From NCBI RefSeq assembly GCF_012641435.1, contig NZ_JABAIJ010000013.1, positions 1-64,000 of the forward strand: a stretch of 64,000 nt of DNA, read 5' to 3'. The notes under the pieces were generated by a model. That model did not search any database, was not told where the DNA came from, and saw nothing but the letters and a program-made list of their open reading frames with translations. Origin of the DNA: Rhizobium sp. P38BS-XIX. Its GTDB lineage: Bacteria; Pseudomonadota; Alphaproteobacteria; Rhizobiales; Rhizobiaceae. A program made the position numbers and the translations under genes. This document shows, piece after piece, positions 24,790-33,037 of this stretch; the first letter of the stretch is position 1; each line of letters opens with the position of its first letter.

Positions 24790-26032
24790 GGGCGCGCATC
24801 CGATCGATGTACCAGGTCGCAAATTTATCCAGGTTGGTTTCCGAGAAACGTGAATAGGGACCAGGCCGGTAGGCGGGATCGAGCGTACCGGCATGTGAGC
24901 GCGCGACAAGGCTTGCATCCTGGTCCGTCGTTGCGATCCAGACATCCGTCAATTTTTCGAGATCGTAATCGACCCCTTCGACGGCATCCTTGTGAACGAG
25001 CCATTTGGTCCTGACCAGGGTCTTGCCGGCGGATAGCGGAATGACGGTCGAAACCACGGCGTGGTCACCCATAAAATGGTTCCAGCTATTGTGGCCCCAC
25101 AGATGCGTGTCGCCGAGATCCTTTCGGGTCATCTGCCCCAGCAGCTTCGAGGATGCAGCCGTCGCATCATGTGTCTGGCTTTCGCCGGCGCCCGAAATGA
25201 TCAGCCGTTGGGTTCTGAAATTGGTGGCACAATCCGTGAGTTGCTCGACGGCAGCAGACGGAAAGCCATCCGCCTCCCAGGCCATCGTCCGCTGCTCATA
25301 GAGTCGGAAGTGCTCTTCGGCCTGCGCGCGATCATCGGGGCTCAAGGTTTCGGGATCGAAACCGAAATCGAGATCGACGAAAGAGACGCACAATTCCGGA
25401 TGATTGGCGGAACAGTGATAGCACTCGCGATTGTTTTCGATCGTGAGTTTCCAGTTGCCGTCTTCGATGACGTCGGTCTGATACGCGACTTTCGCATTTT
25501 TAATATCGTAGGGCGCCAGTCGTTCGATCATCACCTTTTCAAGAGCGTCGATATCCTCGGGAGGATTGTCGGAGAGACAGACGTAGATCAGTCCGCCGAT
25601 CGACTTGAAGGCGACCGGCTTGAGGCTATGGCACTCCTTGTCGAACTCCTTGCCCATGTGCGGCGCATAGCTGAGTTCGCCCGTCAATTCGTAGGTCCAT
25701 GTGTGATAGGGACAGACGAGTTTCGAGATGATCGTCTTTCCCGCATCGAGAAGGCGGGAGCCGCGATGGCGACAGACATTGTGCAGCACACGGATTTCGT
25801 TGTCGTCGTCGCGCAGCAGGATCAGGCTCGTATTGCCGATGTCGATGACTGTGGCATCGCCGGCCTCCGGCACGTCGCAATCGAGCCCGACACAGATCCA
25901 ATGCTTATGAAAGAAGACGTCCATGTCGGCTTCGAAGACATCCTCGCGGGTGTAAAGGCCGGCCGGAAGCGAATAGCCATTCGCCCGGGCGTCGAGAAGT
26001 GCCGAGATTGAGGATGGAAGCCGGTTTAGCAT
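24779..26032 (-). CDS. gbcA: Glycine betaine monooxygenase, Rieske oxygenase subunit (GbcA-like)
   Basis: This is a Rieske non-haem iron oxygenase of 417 residues from ATG 26032 (GAGGTG box; an in-frame GTG at 26038 is also possible). The Rieske motif is CRHRGSRLL with CPYHTWTYEL (residues ~86-111). The mononuclear iron site contains NNRECYHCSANHPEL near 200 and a late Asp. The segment WNHFMGDHAVVSTVIPLSAG and the KDAVEGVDYD region are typical of GbcA. GbcA converts glycine betaine to dimethylglycine plus formaldehyde. It is paired with its reductase and flanked by a divergent LysR gene. Formaldehyde dehydrogenase sits just beyond gbcB. No dgc or sox genes for the next steps are in the window. 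Confidence 0.87.
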   Translation of the reverse strand: MLNRLPSSISALLDARANGYSLPAGLYTREDVFEADMDVFFHKHWICVGLDCDVPEAGDATVIDIGNTSLILLRDDDNEIRVLHNVCRHRGSRLLDAGKTIISKLVCPYHTWTYELTGELSYAPHMGKEFDKECHSLKPVAFKSIGGLIYVCLSDNPPEDIDALEKVMIERLAPYDIKNAKVAYQTDVIEDGNWKLTIENNRECYHCSANHPELCVSFVDLDFGFDPETLSPDDRAQAEEHFRLYEQRTMAWEADGFPSAAVEQLTDCATNFRTQRLIISGAGESQTHDATAASSKLLGQMTRKDLGDTHLWGHNSWNHFMGDHAVVSTVIPLSAGKTLVRTKWLVHKDAVEGVDYDLEKLTDVWIATTDQDASLVARSHAGTLDPAYRPGPYSRFSETNLDKFATWYIDRMRAHGY

Positions 26033-26140
26033 GAGCACCTCTTATGCGTTGACGCCGGTAGAGTGCCCTTGTCATCTGGGCCTTTCAACGGCATTAATTC
26101 TTTGCTTCGCATAATGAAAAGTAATGGATGGAGACATGAA

Positions 26141-27028
26141 ATGCAGTTTCGCAGGCGTCTGCCATCCTTGACGGGACTGCTGATGCTCGAGGCCGTTCTG
26201 CGGCGCAAGAGTTTTACGGCTGCAGCGACGGAACTGGGCGTCACCCAGGCGGCGGTCAGCCGGCAGATCGCGTTGCTGGAGGAAGAGCTTGGTCAGCCGA
26301 TGTTCCTGCGCAAGCATCGGGCGATAGAGCCGACGGCCGCATGCCTGACGCTCGGCTCATCATTGTCGCAGAGCTTTGCCAATATTGCCGACGCAATCGA
26401 AGCGATCAAAGCCTCATCCCAGGATGTGGTCACCATCGGTGCGACCGTCGCCTTCTCGACCTTCTGGCTGCTTCCGCGGTTGGCCGATTTTCGCGACCGC
26501 AATCCGGGCATACAGATCAGGGTCGTGTCGCAGGATTCGCCGATTGATCTCGACAACGGGGATGTGGATATCGCCATCCGCTACGGATCGCCCCCGTTCA
26601 GCGATGGAACGGTCATTGCATCCAGGGGCGATATCATCATGCCGGTTTGCTCTCCGGAGTATCTGAGGCGGCGCCCGGCCGGTCTCCTGAGCCAAAGCGA
26701 CGACTTCATCGAGACTGATGCCGTCGATCGATCGTGGCTCTCCTGGGCTCAGTGGCTGCCGAAGATGGATGCGTCTTTCGTCGTAAAACCTTCGCTTCGC
26801 TTCAATCACTACACGGAAACGATCTTCGCGGCGCGGGCCGGGCAGGGGGTAGCACTTGGCTGGGGCGTGCTGGTGCAGACCTTTCTCGACGACGGCACGC
26901 TCGTTTGCCTCGACGAACGCAAATTGGCGGAGGAAAGCCGTTACAACATCGTCCTCCCTTTAAGGGCACGACGAACCATGGCGAGCATACAGGCCTCGGC
27001 GTGGTTGACCGCCGCACTACATGGCTGA
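26141..27028 (+). CDS. LysR-family regulator (GcvA-like), divergent from gbcAB
   Basis: This 295-residue protein has an N-terminal LysR helix-turn-helix (LEAVLRRKSFTAAATELGVT, then QAAVSRQIALLEEELG) and a substrate-binding domain with DNGDVDIAIRYG, typical of the GcvA/AmpR branch. ATG 26141 is preferred because GGAG lies 7 bases before it; the frame opens at 26063. It is divergent from gbcA with 108 bases between starts. A CATTA-N15-TAATG inverted repeat at 26092-26116 is the best operator candidate there. Control of gbcAB is inferred from position only. Glycine betaine genes are controlled by GbdR-type proteins in Pseudomonas, and one such gene lies next door. Confidence 0.85.
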   Translation: MQFRRRLPSLTGLLMLEAVLRRKSFTAAATELGVTQAAVSRQIALLEEELGQPMFLRKHRAIEPTAACLTLGSSLSQSFANIADAIEAIKASSQDVVTIGATVAFSTFWLLPRLADFRDRNPGIQIRVVSQDSPIDLDNGDVDIAIRYGSPPFSDGTVIASRGDIIMPVCSPEYLRRRPAGLLSQSDDFIETDAVDRSWLSWAQWLPKMDASFVVKPSLRFNHYTETIFAARAGQGVALGWGVLVQTFLDDGTLVCLDERKLAEESRYNIVLPLRARRTMASIQASAWLTAALHG

Positions 27029-27055
27029 TGCATGACGGTCAGCCCATACGCTCAC

Positions 27056-28042
27056 TCAAGCGAGTGAACGGCGAAGCTCGGTGGGTGACTGGCCGAAAAG
27101 CCGCCTGAACAGCCGGGCAAAATGTGACGAGCTGTCGAAACCCACTTCAAGCGCGATCTCAACGAGCGGGGCTTGCGTTTGAATGACCAACTGCTTGGCA
27201 CGCTCCATGCGGACGCGTGTGTAGACGGCGCCCGGCGATGTTTTCATCTCATCCATGAAAAGACGCTCGAGCTGTCTGCGCGACAGACCCACGGAAGCAG
27301 CGAGCTGCTCCGTCGGCACGACATCCTCTATGTGCCGCTCCATCGTGATCAGCACGGCCTTCAGGCGCGCATCCTCGCATTCGATGGAGAGCGGCCGACG
27401 CGGCTGAATATCCAGTCCGGAGCGTGCCCGTTCGATCTGCAGGACTTCAAGTGCATTTCGTTCCGCATCCCGGCTGATATGCCTGCGGACGATCGAGGCA
27501 GCCATGTCGGCGGCGCTGCTGCCACCGGCACACGACCCGCGGTTTCGATCGAGATTGAACAGCCGGTCGGATCGAACAACGTTGTCCGGAAACCGTTCTC
27601 GAAATGCCTGATAATGCAGCCAGCTTACGCAGGTCTGGTGATTTTTCATCAGTCCTAGTTCCGCCAGAATGAACGTGCCGGTGCAGACCCCGATGAGCGG
27701 AACCTTTAGCTCGGCCGCCTTCTTCACGTAATCGGCCGTCTGGTTGTCGATCACCGTGTCCGCATTCAATAGGCCGCCCACCACGACGATATAATGGAAC
27801 GCTTTCGGATCGATGAAATCGGATGTCGGCGCAACCTGCACGCCACAACTCGATGTGATGAGATGGCGCGTGCTTCCCAGCACATGCCAATCCGCCAGCA
27901 CTCGTCCGGATTTGTCCGCCTCGTCGCTCGCCAATCTCAACGTGTCGACAAAAAGTGCGAAGGCGGAAAGCGTAAACGATCTGGCGAGAACAAACCCGAC
28001 CTTGAGAGGGCTTTGTTTTACTTCAGCTTTCGCGGATTTCAT
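27056..28042 (-). CDS. GlxA/GbdR-like transcriptional regulator (DJ-1/PfpI + AraC)
   Basis: This 328-residue regulator has an N-terminal DJ-1/PfpI (class I amidotransferase-like) sensing domain with VGGLLNADTVI and the nucleophile-elbow-like GVCTGTFILAELGLM near residue 117. A C-terminal AraC DNA-binding domain follows (~residues 225-328: LAASVGLSRRQLERLFMDEM and VEIALEVGFDSSSHFARLFR). This is the layout of GbdR, CdhR and GlxA. GbdR of Pseudomonas activates gbcAB in response to glycine betaine and dimethylglycine, so proximity to gbcAB makes an equivalent role likely. It converges with the LysR gene 27 bases away. Confidence 0.83.
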   Translation of the reverse strand: MKSAKAEVKQSPLKVGFVLARSFTLSAFALFVDTLRLASDEADKSGRVLADWHVLGSTRHLITSSCGVQVAPTSDFIDPKAFHYIVVVGGLLNADTVIDNQTADYVKKAAELKVPLIGVCTGTFILAELGLMKNHQTCVSWLHYQAFRERFPDNVVRSDRLFNLDRNRGSCAGGSSAADMAASIVRRHISRDAERNALEVLQIERARSGLDIQPRRPLSIECEDARLKAVLITMERHIEDVVPTEQLAASVGLSRRQLERLFMDEMKTSPGAVYTRVRMERAKQLVIQTQAPLVEIALEVGFDSSSHFARLFRRLFGQSPTELRRSLA

Positions 28043-28217
28043 CGATCGGATCAGCCTGCCAGTTTTCCAGATGGTTCAGCGCATTTTTGTTTTGCTATCC
28101 CATGCGTCATGGGGACGCCTAGGGACACAATTCGCTTGCGCCTTTTCATCAATCTTACAGTCTTGGCGTCAGAAGCTCCATGAAATTTCTTGGGTTGGCG
28201 GGCAGCAGAGCCTCTGC

Positions 28218-29288
28218 CTAAGCGCCCTTGGCTTTCAGCCATTGGAGCACGCGGATTTCTTCATCGTCCATCCAGGCCAGAAGCCGCTCGCTCCTGGTCT
28301 TTCGAAGCCTCAAGATTGCGCTTAGCTCTCCAGCCTTGAAGTCTTCAAAAACCGCGGGGTGAATGTAGGATGATCGACAGACTGCCCGTGTATTGAAGAG
28401 TTTTGCCGCCACGGAGTCGATGGCCTCATTCAATTGCAGGGTCAAGGCTCTCTTTGTGTCTGCGACGTGGAGCGGCGCCAGCGCAGACACGGCAAGACAG
28501 GTCGCGCCCCACGTCCGGAATTGACGCGAGCTGAAATCCTCGCCGGCCGTTTCCTGAATATAGGCGTTGACATCTTGCGATGTGACGGTTCGCCGGCCAC
28601 CATCCTCGCTGAAATATTGGAAGAGGTTCTGGCCGGGCAGATCCTGAAGTTTTCGAATAACGTTGGCTATGCGTCGGTCGGAATGAATGAGATTCCATTC
28701 CTTTCCCGATTTTCCCTTGAAGCGAAATCTGATTTTCGCGCCGTCGGCCTTCACATGACGAGCGCGGAGCGTCGTCGCGCCATAGGAGCCATTGGCCAGT
28801 GCGTAGTTGGCATTGCCGACCCGGATATAAAGATTGTCCAGCATCCAGACGATGGCGGCAAGCGCCTTGTTCATCGTCATTTCTTTCGATCTCATATCGC
28901 GGTCGACCCGTTCACGAATTTCAGGCAGGTGGTCTCCAAATGTCACCAGACGATCGAATTTCGTTCGCCCACGCTCCTCATGCCACCCAGGATGATAACG
29001 GTATTGGCGCCGTCCGCGCGCATCGATGCCAATTGCCTGGAGATGCGAGAGTGGGTTGGTCGAAATGATCACATCTTCATAAGCCGGAGGAATTGCCAGC
29101 GCGTTGATCCGCGCAATTTCCTCGGCATCACGGATACGTTGACCCGTCGGGTCGAAATACAGAAAACCTTTCTTTCCCTGCTTTCGGGTAATGCCGTTGG
29201 CGAGGCTAGATACGTAAACAAGACCAGACACTGGTGTTATTGCGACCAGGGCCGGCTGAAGGGTTGTGGTGTCGAGCATCTGATTCAT
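28218..29288 (-). CDS. DNA topoisomerase IB (poxvirus/bacterial type)
   Basis: This 356-residue enzyme has an N-terminal domain (GFLYFDPTGQRIRD near residue 41, PPAYEDVIIS near 67) and a C-terminal catalytic domain. The catalytic domain has GSYGATTLRARHV, FSSRQFRTWGAT, and the active-site tyrosine in RSSYIHP near residue 311. It relaxes supercoils by a 3'-phosphotyrosine intermediate. The ORF starts at 29288 with another Met three codons later. An EcfG-type promoter ends only 9 bases upstream, so the transcript may be leaderless. Bacterial type IB enzymes are accessory and often stress-linked. Bases 28043-28217 hold only the promoter region of the GlxA-like gene. Confidence 0.92.
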   Translation of the reverse strand: MNQMLDTTTLQPALVAITPVSGLVYVSSLANGITRKQGKKGFLYFDPTGQRIRDAEEIARINALAIPPAYEDVIISTNPLSHLQAIGIDARGRRQYRYHPGWHEERGRTKFDRLVTFGDHLPEIRERVDRDMRSKEMTMNKALAAIVWMLDNLYIRVGNANYALANGSYGATTLRARHVKADGAKIRFRFKGKSGKEWNLIHSDRRIANVIRKLQDLPGQNLFQYFSEDGGRRTVTSQDVNAYIQETAGEDFSSRQFRTWGATCLAVSALAPLHVADTKRALTLQLNEAIDSVAAKLFNTRAVCRSSYIHPAVFEDFKAGELSAILRLRKTRSERLLAWMDDEEIRVLQWLKAKGA

Positions 29289-29296
29289 GCCAATGA

Positions 29297-29321
29297 AACG
29301 CCGATTGGGATTTTCGGTTCC
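29297..29321 (-). promoter_or_regulatory. EcfG-type promoter of topoisomerase IB
   Basis: On the minus strand GGAAC-N16-CGTT, an exact match to the alphaproteobacterial general-stress sigma consensus as I know it. The -10 end lies 9 bases before the ATG at 29288, so transcription should begin at or next to the start codon. Confidence 0.65.
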
Positions 29322-29382
29322 GCGACATTCAATGAACTAATCGTCCGGCGTTACCATGTCTCACATGGGTTCAAGCTCTAAG

Positions 29383-29407
29383 GGAACCATAACGTGCGGC
29401 AATGGTT
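29383..29407 (+). promoter_or_regulatory. EcfG-like promoter of the YghA-like SDR
   Basis: GGAAC-N16-GGTT, one mismatch from the GGAAC-N16-CGTT consensus, 30 bases before the chosen start at 29437. It is divergent from the topoisomerase promoter. Confidence 0.5.
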
Positions 29408-29436
29408 CGGAGGTGAGAATTTACCCGGAGAACGTC

Positions 29437-30294
29437 ATGGTCATGCACCCTAAGCCCCCATTTCCGTCGCAACAACAGCAGATGCCGGGCCGCACAGCCA
29501 CCATGCAGCCGGTTCCCGATCACGGTGAAGAGAGCTATCGCGGATCAGGCAAGCTTTCCGGCAAGAAGGTTATTATCACCGGGGGCGACAGCGGCATTGG
29601 GCGCGCCGTTGCGATTGCCTTTGCGCGCGAGGGCGCGGATATCCTGATCTCCTATCTCGATGAAGAGGAAGACGCCCAGGAAACCCGGCGCTGGATTGAA
29701 GAGGCTGGTCGCAAAGCAATTCTCGTCCCGGGCGACATCCAGGATCCGGGGCATTGCCGGACGATCATCGAGAAGGCTGTTGCCGAGCTTGGCGGAATTG
29801 ATGTTCTCGTGAACAATGCCGCGCATCAGGCCACCTTCCACGATATCAGCGACATTAGCGATCTGGAGTGGGAAAAGACATTCAAAGTCAACATTCACGC
29901 CATGTTCTTCCTCACCAAAGCGGCCGTTGCCCATATGAAGCCGGGCAGCAGCATCATCAACACGGCATCGATCAATTCGGATAACCCCAATCCGACGCTT
30001 CTTGCCTACGCGACAACCAAGGGTGCCATTCAGAATTTTACGGCGGGTCTGGCACAATTGCTCGCCGAAAAGGGAATTCGGGCAAACGCCGTGGCTCCCG
30101 GTCCGATATGGACACCATTGATCCCCTCAACGATGCCGGTTGAGTCCGTTGAAAATTTTGGCAAGCAAGTTCCCATGAAGCGTCCTGGCCAACCGGCCGA
30201 GCTGGCAACTGCTTACGTGATGCTTGCGGATCCCTTATCGAGCTATGTCTCCGGCGCGACCATTGCGGTCACGGGCGGTAAGCCGCTGCTTTAG
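29437..30294 (+). CDS. YghA-like short-chain dehydrogenase/reductase
   Basis: This is a 285-residue SDR. It has the family's proline-rich N-terminal tail (PKPPFPSQQQQMPG), the NAD(P) motif TGGDSGIGRA near residue 52, NNAAHQ, and the catalytic Tyr-Lys in YATTKGA. ATG 29437 is preferred to the frame opening at 29356 because CGGAGAACG lies just before it and family members begin here. YghA-type enzymes are NADP-dependent aldehyde/ketone reductases of uncertain physiological substrate and are often stress-induced. An EcfG-like promoter upstream supports that here. It is divergent from topoisomerase IB. Confidence 0.87.
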   Translation: MVMHPKPPFPSQQQQMPGRTATMQPVPDHGEESYRGSGKLSGKKVIITGGDSGIGRAVAIAFAREGADILISYLDEEEDAQETRRWIEEAGRKAILVPGDIQDPGHCRTIIEKAVAELGGIDVLVNNAAHQATFHDISDISDLEWEKTFKVNIHAMFFLTKAAVAHMKPGSSIINTASINSDNPNPTLLAYATTKGAIQNFTAGLAQLLAEKGIRANAVAPGPIWTPLIPSTMPVESVENFGKQVPMKRPGQPAELATAYVMLADPLSSYVSGATIAVTGGKPLL

Positions 30295-30324
30295 CCGACA
30301 GCCGCCTATTGGCCAAGAATATGT

Positions 30325-30349
30325 GGAACAACAATGCCGGCTATGGGTT
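30325..30349 (+). promoter_or_regulatory. EcfG-like promoter before a small protein gene
   Basis: GGAAC-N16-GGTT, identical in its conserved bases to the site at 29383-29407, lies 33 bases before ATG 30382. Confidence 0.45.
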
Positions 30350-30381
30350 TTGAACCTAGCGCTTGAAAAGAGGAGGGTTCA

Positions 30382-30600
30382 ATGCCGACCGCTGCCGCAT
30401 CATCCATCACGCCACCCGACGAGCATGTTGTCACAGCACGAGAGGCCTTGGAGCCGCTTTACGAGAAGCTTGAACTTCAAACCGACGCCGCACTGTTGGC
30501 TGCCGCCGTCGAAGCAGGCTGGCCTCCGGAGGAGGCTACAAAGGCACTGGCAGCTCTGCGTCTCCAAGACGCATTGTCCATTTTGGGCCGTACCCACTAG
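30382..30600 (+). CDS. Small hypothetical protein, 72 residues
   Basis: A strong AGAGGAGGG ribosome site lies 6 bases before the ATG. The 72-residue product is acidic to neutral and mainly helical (ALEPLYEKLELQTDAALLAA, then VEAGWPPEEATKALAALRL). No membrane segment, signal or metal motif is seen. The second half has the look of a small UBA-like or regulatory helical bundle, but I do not recognise the family. An EcfG-like promoter lies directly upstream, and the neighbours on both sides also look stress-related. Function unknown. Confidence 0.65.
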   Translation: MPTAAASSITPPDEHVVTAREALEPLYEKLELQTDAALLAAAVEAGWPPEEATKALAALRLQDALSILGRTH

Positions 30601-30657
30601 CGTAAACTTCTCGGCCGAATGATCTCAGTCGCGGGACGATCAGTCCTGCGCGGCGTT

Positions 30658-30909
30658 TCAGGCCGAGCGGTCGTCGTCAATCACTTCCGTGTCTGGACGA
30701 TCGCCACCCCTGACATGTTCGACCTTCCAATTGCCATCGGCCAGTTGATACGAAATCTCGGCATCGCGTCCTTCGAGATGTTGCCGTTGCGCAGCAGATT
30801 TCGCAGCCGCAAGTGCTGTGTCGTGATCGGCAAAAGTCTCTGACCAGACATCCCCCAGACGGTACCCGAAACCGCCATCGTGCCGACCGACATGATATGA
30901 TACCGTCAT
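30658..30909 (-). CDS. Small DUF2188-like protein
   Basis: This 83-residue protein starts at ATG 30909 after an AAGGAGAT ribosome site; the frame runs further upstream without support. YHVGRHDGGFGYRLGDVWSE followed by DTALAAAKSAAQRQHLEG and a strand-like WKVEHVRGG resembles the DUF2188 fold (a small beta-hairpin/helix module often found in stress-associated small proteins). No catalytic residues are evident. It converges with the 72-residue gene and sits in the group that carries EcfG-like promoters. Its own upstream region has only a poor match (GGAAT-N16-AGTT). Confidence 0.65.
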   Translation of the reverse strand: MTVSYHVGRHDGGFGYRLGDVWSETFADHDTALAAAKSAAQRQHLEGRDAEISYQLADGNWKVEHVRGGDRPDTEVIDDDRSA

Positions 30910-30994
30910 CTTGATCTCCTTGTTTATACGGCTGGAACTAGGGCGGAAAATCGCCATTCCAATCCCGGCAATCGCAAAGCATTGATCCGCCATG

Positions 30995-31930
30995 TTATGA
31001 CCGTGGCCGATGCGGTGCGATGAACTGGGTGATGGTCGATTGGGAGTGATCGGCCTCTGTCATCAGCCGTTTGGCAAGTTCCGCAGCTGGGCCACTCAAC
31101 GCGCCGTCGGGCCGTACGAGATGAAATGCCACGTGATATCCCAGACGCCTCTCTGCAACCGGCACCAGGCGGCCGGACGCGAGCGCCCCATCCGACAGGG
31201 GAGGCCGAGCCAGCGCAATGCCCACGCCGTGGATGCAGGCATCCAGGACGATATTGTAATCCTCGAAACGGCGATCCTGACCTCGCGGTAAGTAGTCGAT
31301 CCCGTCTGCCGCAAGCCAGCGTCGCCATCCCTCAACATTCGAGTCATGCAGGATGGGCATCTTGAGGAGAGATTGGGTATCGGGTTCTGGCCCAAGTTGA
31401 TTTGCCAGGGCAGGGGCGGCAATGGGAAAGGATTGCTCCGACCAAAGTGGTATCGCGCGCACGCCAGCCCACGGCCCCTTTCCGCAGCGAATGGCCAGAT
31501 CCGTGCCCTCGCTGAACTCCGCCAATCGATGCTCGAGCACAAGATCGAGATGAATGTCGTCACGCTCCAGCTGCGGAAGGCGGGAGAATAGCCACATCGA
31601 CGCCACCGATGGCGGGAGCGAGAGACGGACCGTGGTCTTGCGCCGACGAGGTGTCCAACGCTCGTCCGTGTCGGAAAGAAGCGTCAGCGCCTCCTGCGCC
31701 CGCGCGAAGAAACGCATGCCTTCCGGCGTCAGATTGACGCCTCGTGCCTGTCGCGCAAAAAGCCGAACGCCCAGCCAGTGTTCCAGCCGCGATATCTGTC
31801 GCGAGACTGCGCCATGGGTAATGCCTCCTTCCTTGGCGGCAGCCGAGAACGAGCCGAGGCGCGCCGCGCGTGAAAACGTTTCAAGGGTGTCGAGGGGAGG
31901 AAGGCTTTGCGAGCTGTGAACCATAGTCAC
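30995..31930 (-). CDS. LysR-family regulator (GcvA-like)
   Basis: This 311-residue LysR protein has a helix-turn-helix with LETFSRAARLGSFSAAAKEG and HGAVSRQISRLEHWLG. Its effector domain has FSEGTDLAIRCGKGPW near residue 134, typical of the GcvA branch. It is divergent from the EamA exporter gene, starts 74 bases apart, which is the usual arrangement for a regulator and its transporter target. The inducer is unknown. The 85 bases between this gene and the DUF2188-like gene show no other feature. Confidence 0.87.
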   Translation of the reverse strand: MTMVHSSQSLPPLDTLETFSRAARLGSFSAAAKEGGITHGAVSRQISRLEHWLGVRLFARQARGVNLTPEGMRFFARAQEALTLLSDTDERWTPRRRKTTVRLSLPPSVASMWLFSRLPQLERDDIHLDLVLEHRLAEFSEGTDLAIRCGKGPWAGVRAIPLWSEQSFPIAAPALANQLGPEPDTQSLLKMPILHDSNVEGWRRWLAADGIDYLPRGQDRRFEDYNIVLDACIHGVGIALARPPLSDGALASGRLVPVAERRLGYHVAFHLVRPDGALSGPAAELAKRLMTEADHSQSTITQFIAPHRPRS

Positions 31931-32004
31931 ATCTGATCATTGATTGCCGTGCTTTTCAAGACGCAACCGAAAGTCTATTTCTCGGGCAATACGAGGATAT
32001 GGAT

Positions 32005-32901
32005 ATGAGCGCTGTGACCGGCGATACGACTGTTAAAAATGGATTGGATGTAACGGCTCTTATTGCGATCGTCGTTACGATCGTCTTCTGGGCTTCGTCT
32101 TTCGTGGTCATCCGGGTCTGCCTTGAAGCCTTGACACCGATCGAGCTCGCGACGGCGCGCTATGTGACCGCCGGACTGATCGCTTTCGGCTATCTGATGT
32201 TTCGCTGGAGTGTTCCGAATGTCCGGGATTTTCTGCGTATCGCTGTGGCCGCCGTACTCTTTATCGCCTGCTATGCAGTGCTGCTGAATACGGGCGAGCA
32301 AAGCATACCGGCAGGGCCTGCCAGCTTTATCATCAACACCATGCCTGTCTTCACAGCGCTCATCGCGACTTTTGCTCTTGGGGAGCGATTTGGCCGATGG
32401 GGATGGGTCGGAACGGCCATTTCCTTCGGTGGGGTCGCTTTGATTGCCGCGGCCGCGGACGGTGGTTTCAGTCTTGATCCAAACGCCGTCCTGATCCTCG
32501 GCGCAGCGCTTTGTTCGGCGCTTGCCAGTGTGCTTCAAAAGCCCGTACTCGGGCGAATGCCTGCACTGACCGTGACAGCCTGGGTGCTGCTGATCGGGTC
32601 GCTGCCGCTTCTGCCCGCAGTTCCGGCTACGATCAAGGCCGTCGCCGCTGCACCGGCGATCGTAAACTGGAGCATCGCCTATCTCGTGATTTTTCCAACC
32701 GCCATCGCCTATGTCACCTGGGCGGTCGCATTGAAGCAGCTGACGGCCGGGCGCGCAGCCAATTTCCTCTACGGCGTGCCGCCGACAGCGACGCTGATCG
32801 GGTTCGTCTGGCTGGGCGAGGTGCCGTCTCTCATCGGCGCGCTTGGAGGCGTCATGGCGATTGCCGGCGTTGCGATCGTCAACCTGATGCGAGCGAAATG
32901 A
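32005..32901 (+). CDS. EamA/DMT-superfamily permease
   Basis: This 298-residue inner-membrane protein has ten predicted helices and two EamA repeats (IVFWASSFVVIRVCLEALTP early; WVGTAISFGGVALIAAA and the second repeat later). ATG 32005 is preferred over the in-frame ATG 31999 because GAGGA is 7 bases before it. Such proteins usually export amino acids or small metabolites. It is divergent from a LysR gene that probably regulates it. The 136 bases after it, before the Imm8-like frame, contain nothing recognisable. Confidence 0.85.
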   Translation: MSAVTGDTTVKNGLDVTALIAIVVTIVFWASSFVVIRVCLEALTPIELATARYVTAGLIAFGYLMFRWSVPNVRDFLRIAVAAVLFIACYAVLLNTGEQSIPAGPASFIINTMPVFTALIATFALGERFGRWGWVGTAISFGGVALIAAAADGGFSLDPNAVLILGAALCSALASVLQKPVLGRMPALTVTAWVLLIGSLPLLPAVPATIKAVAAAPAIVNWSIAYLVIFPTAIAYVTWAVALKQLTAGRAANFLYGVPPTATLIGFVWLGEVPSLIGALGGVMAIAGVAIVNLMRAK

Positions 32902-33037
32902 TCGTTGTGACCCGTATTGGAGACCGTTTCGATATTTTCGATTAGCCGCCCCTAGGCCGTGAACTCATAAATGCAGCGTGATCGAGTGGAGTGAGACGGC
33001 TTTCCAGCGCGCGCTGTCGTCGCTATAACTGCGCTCC

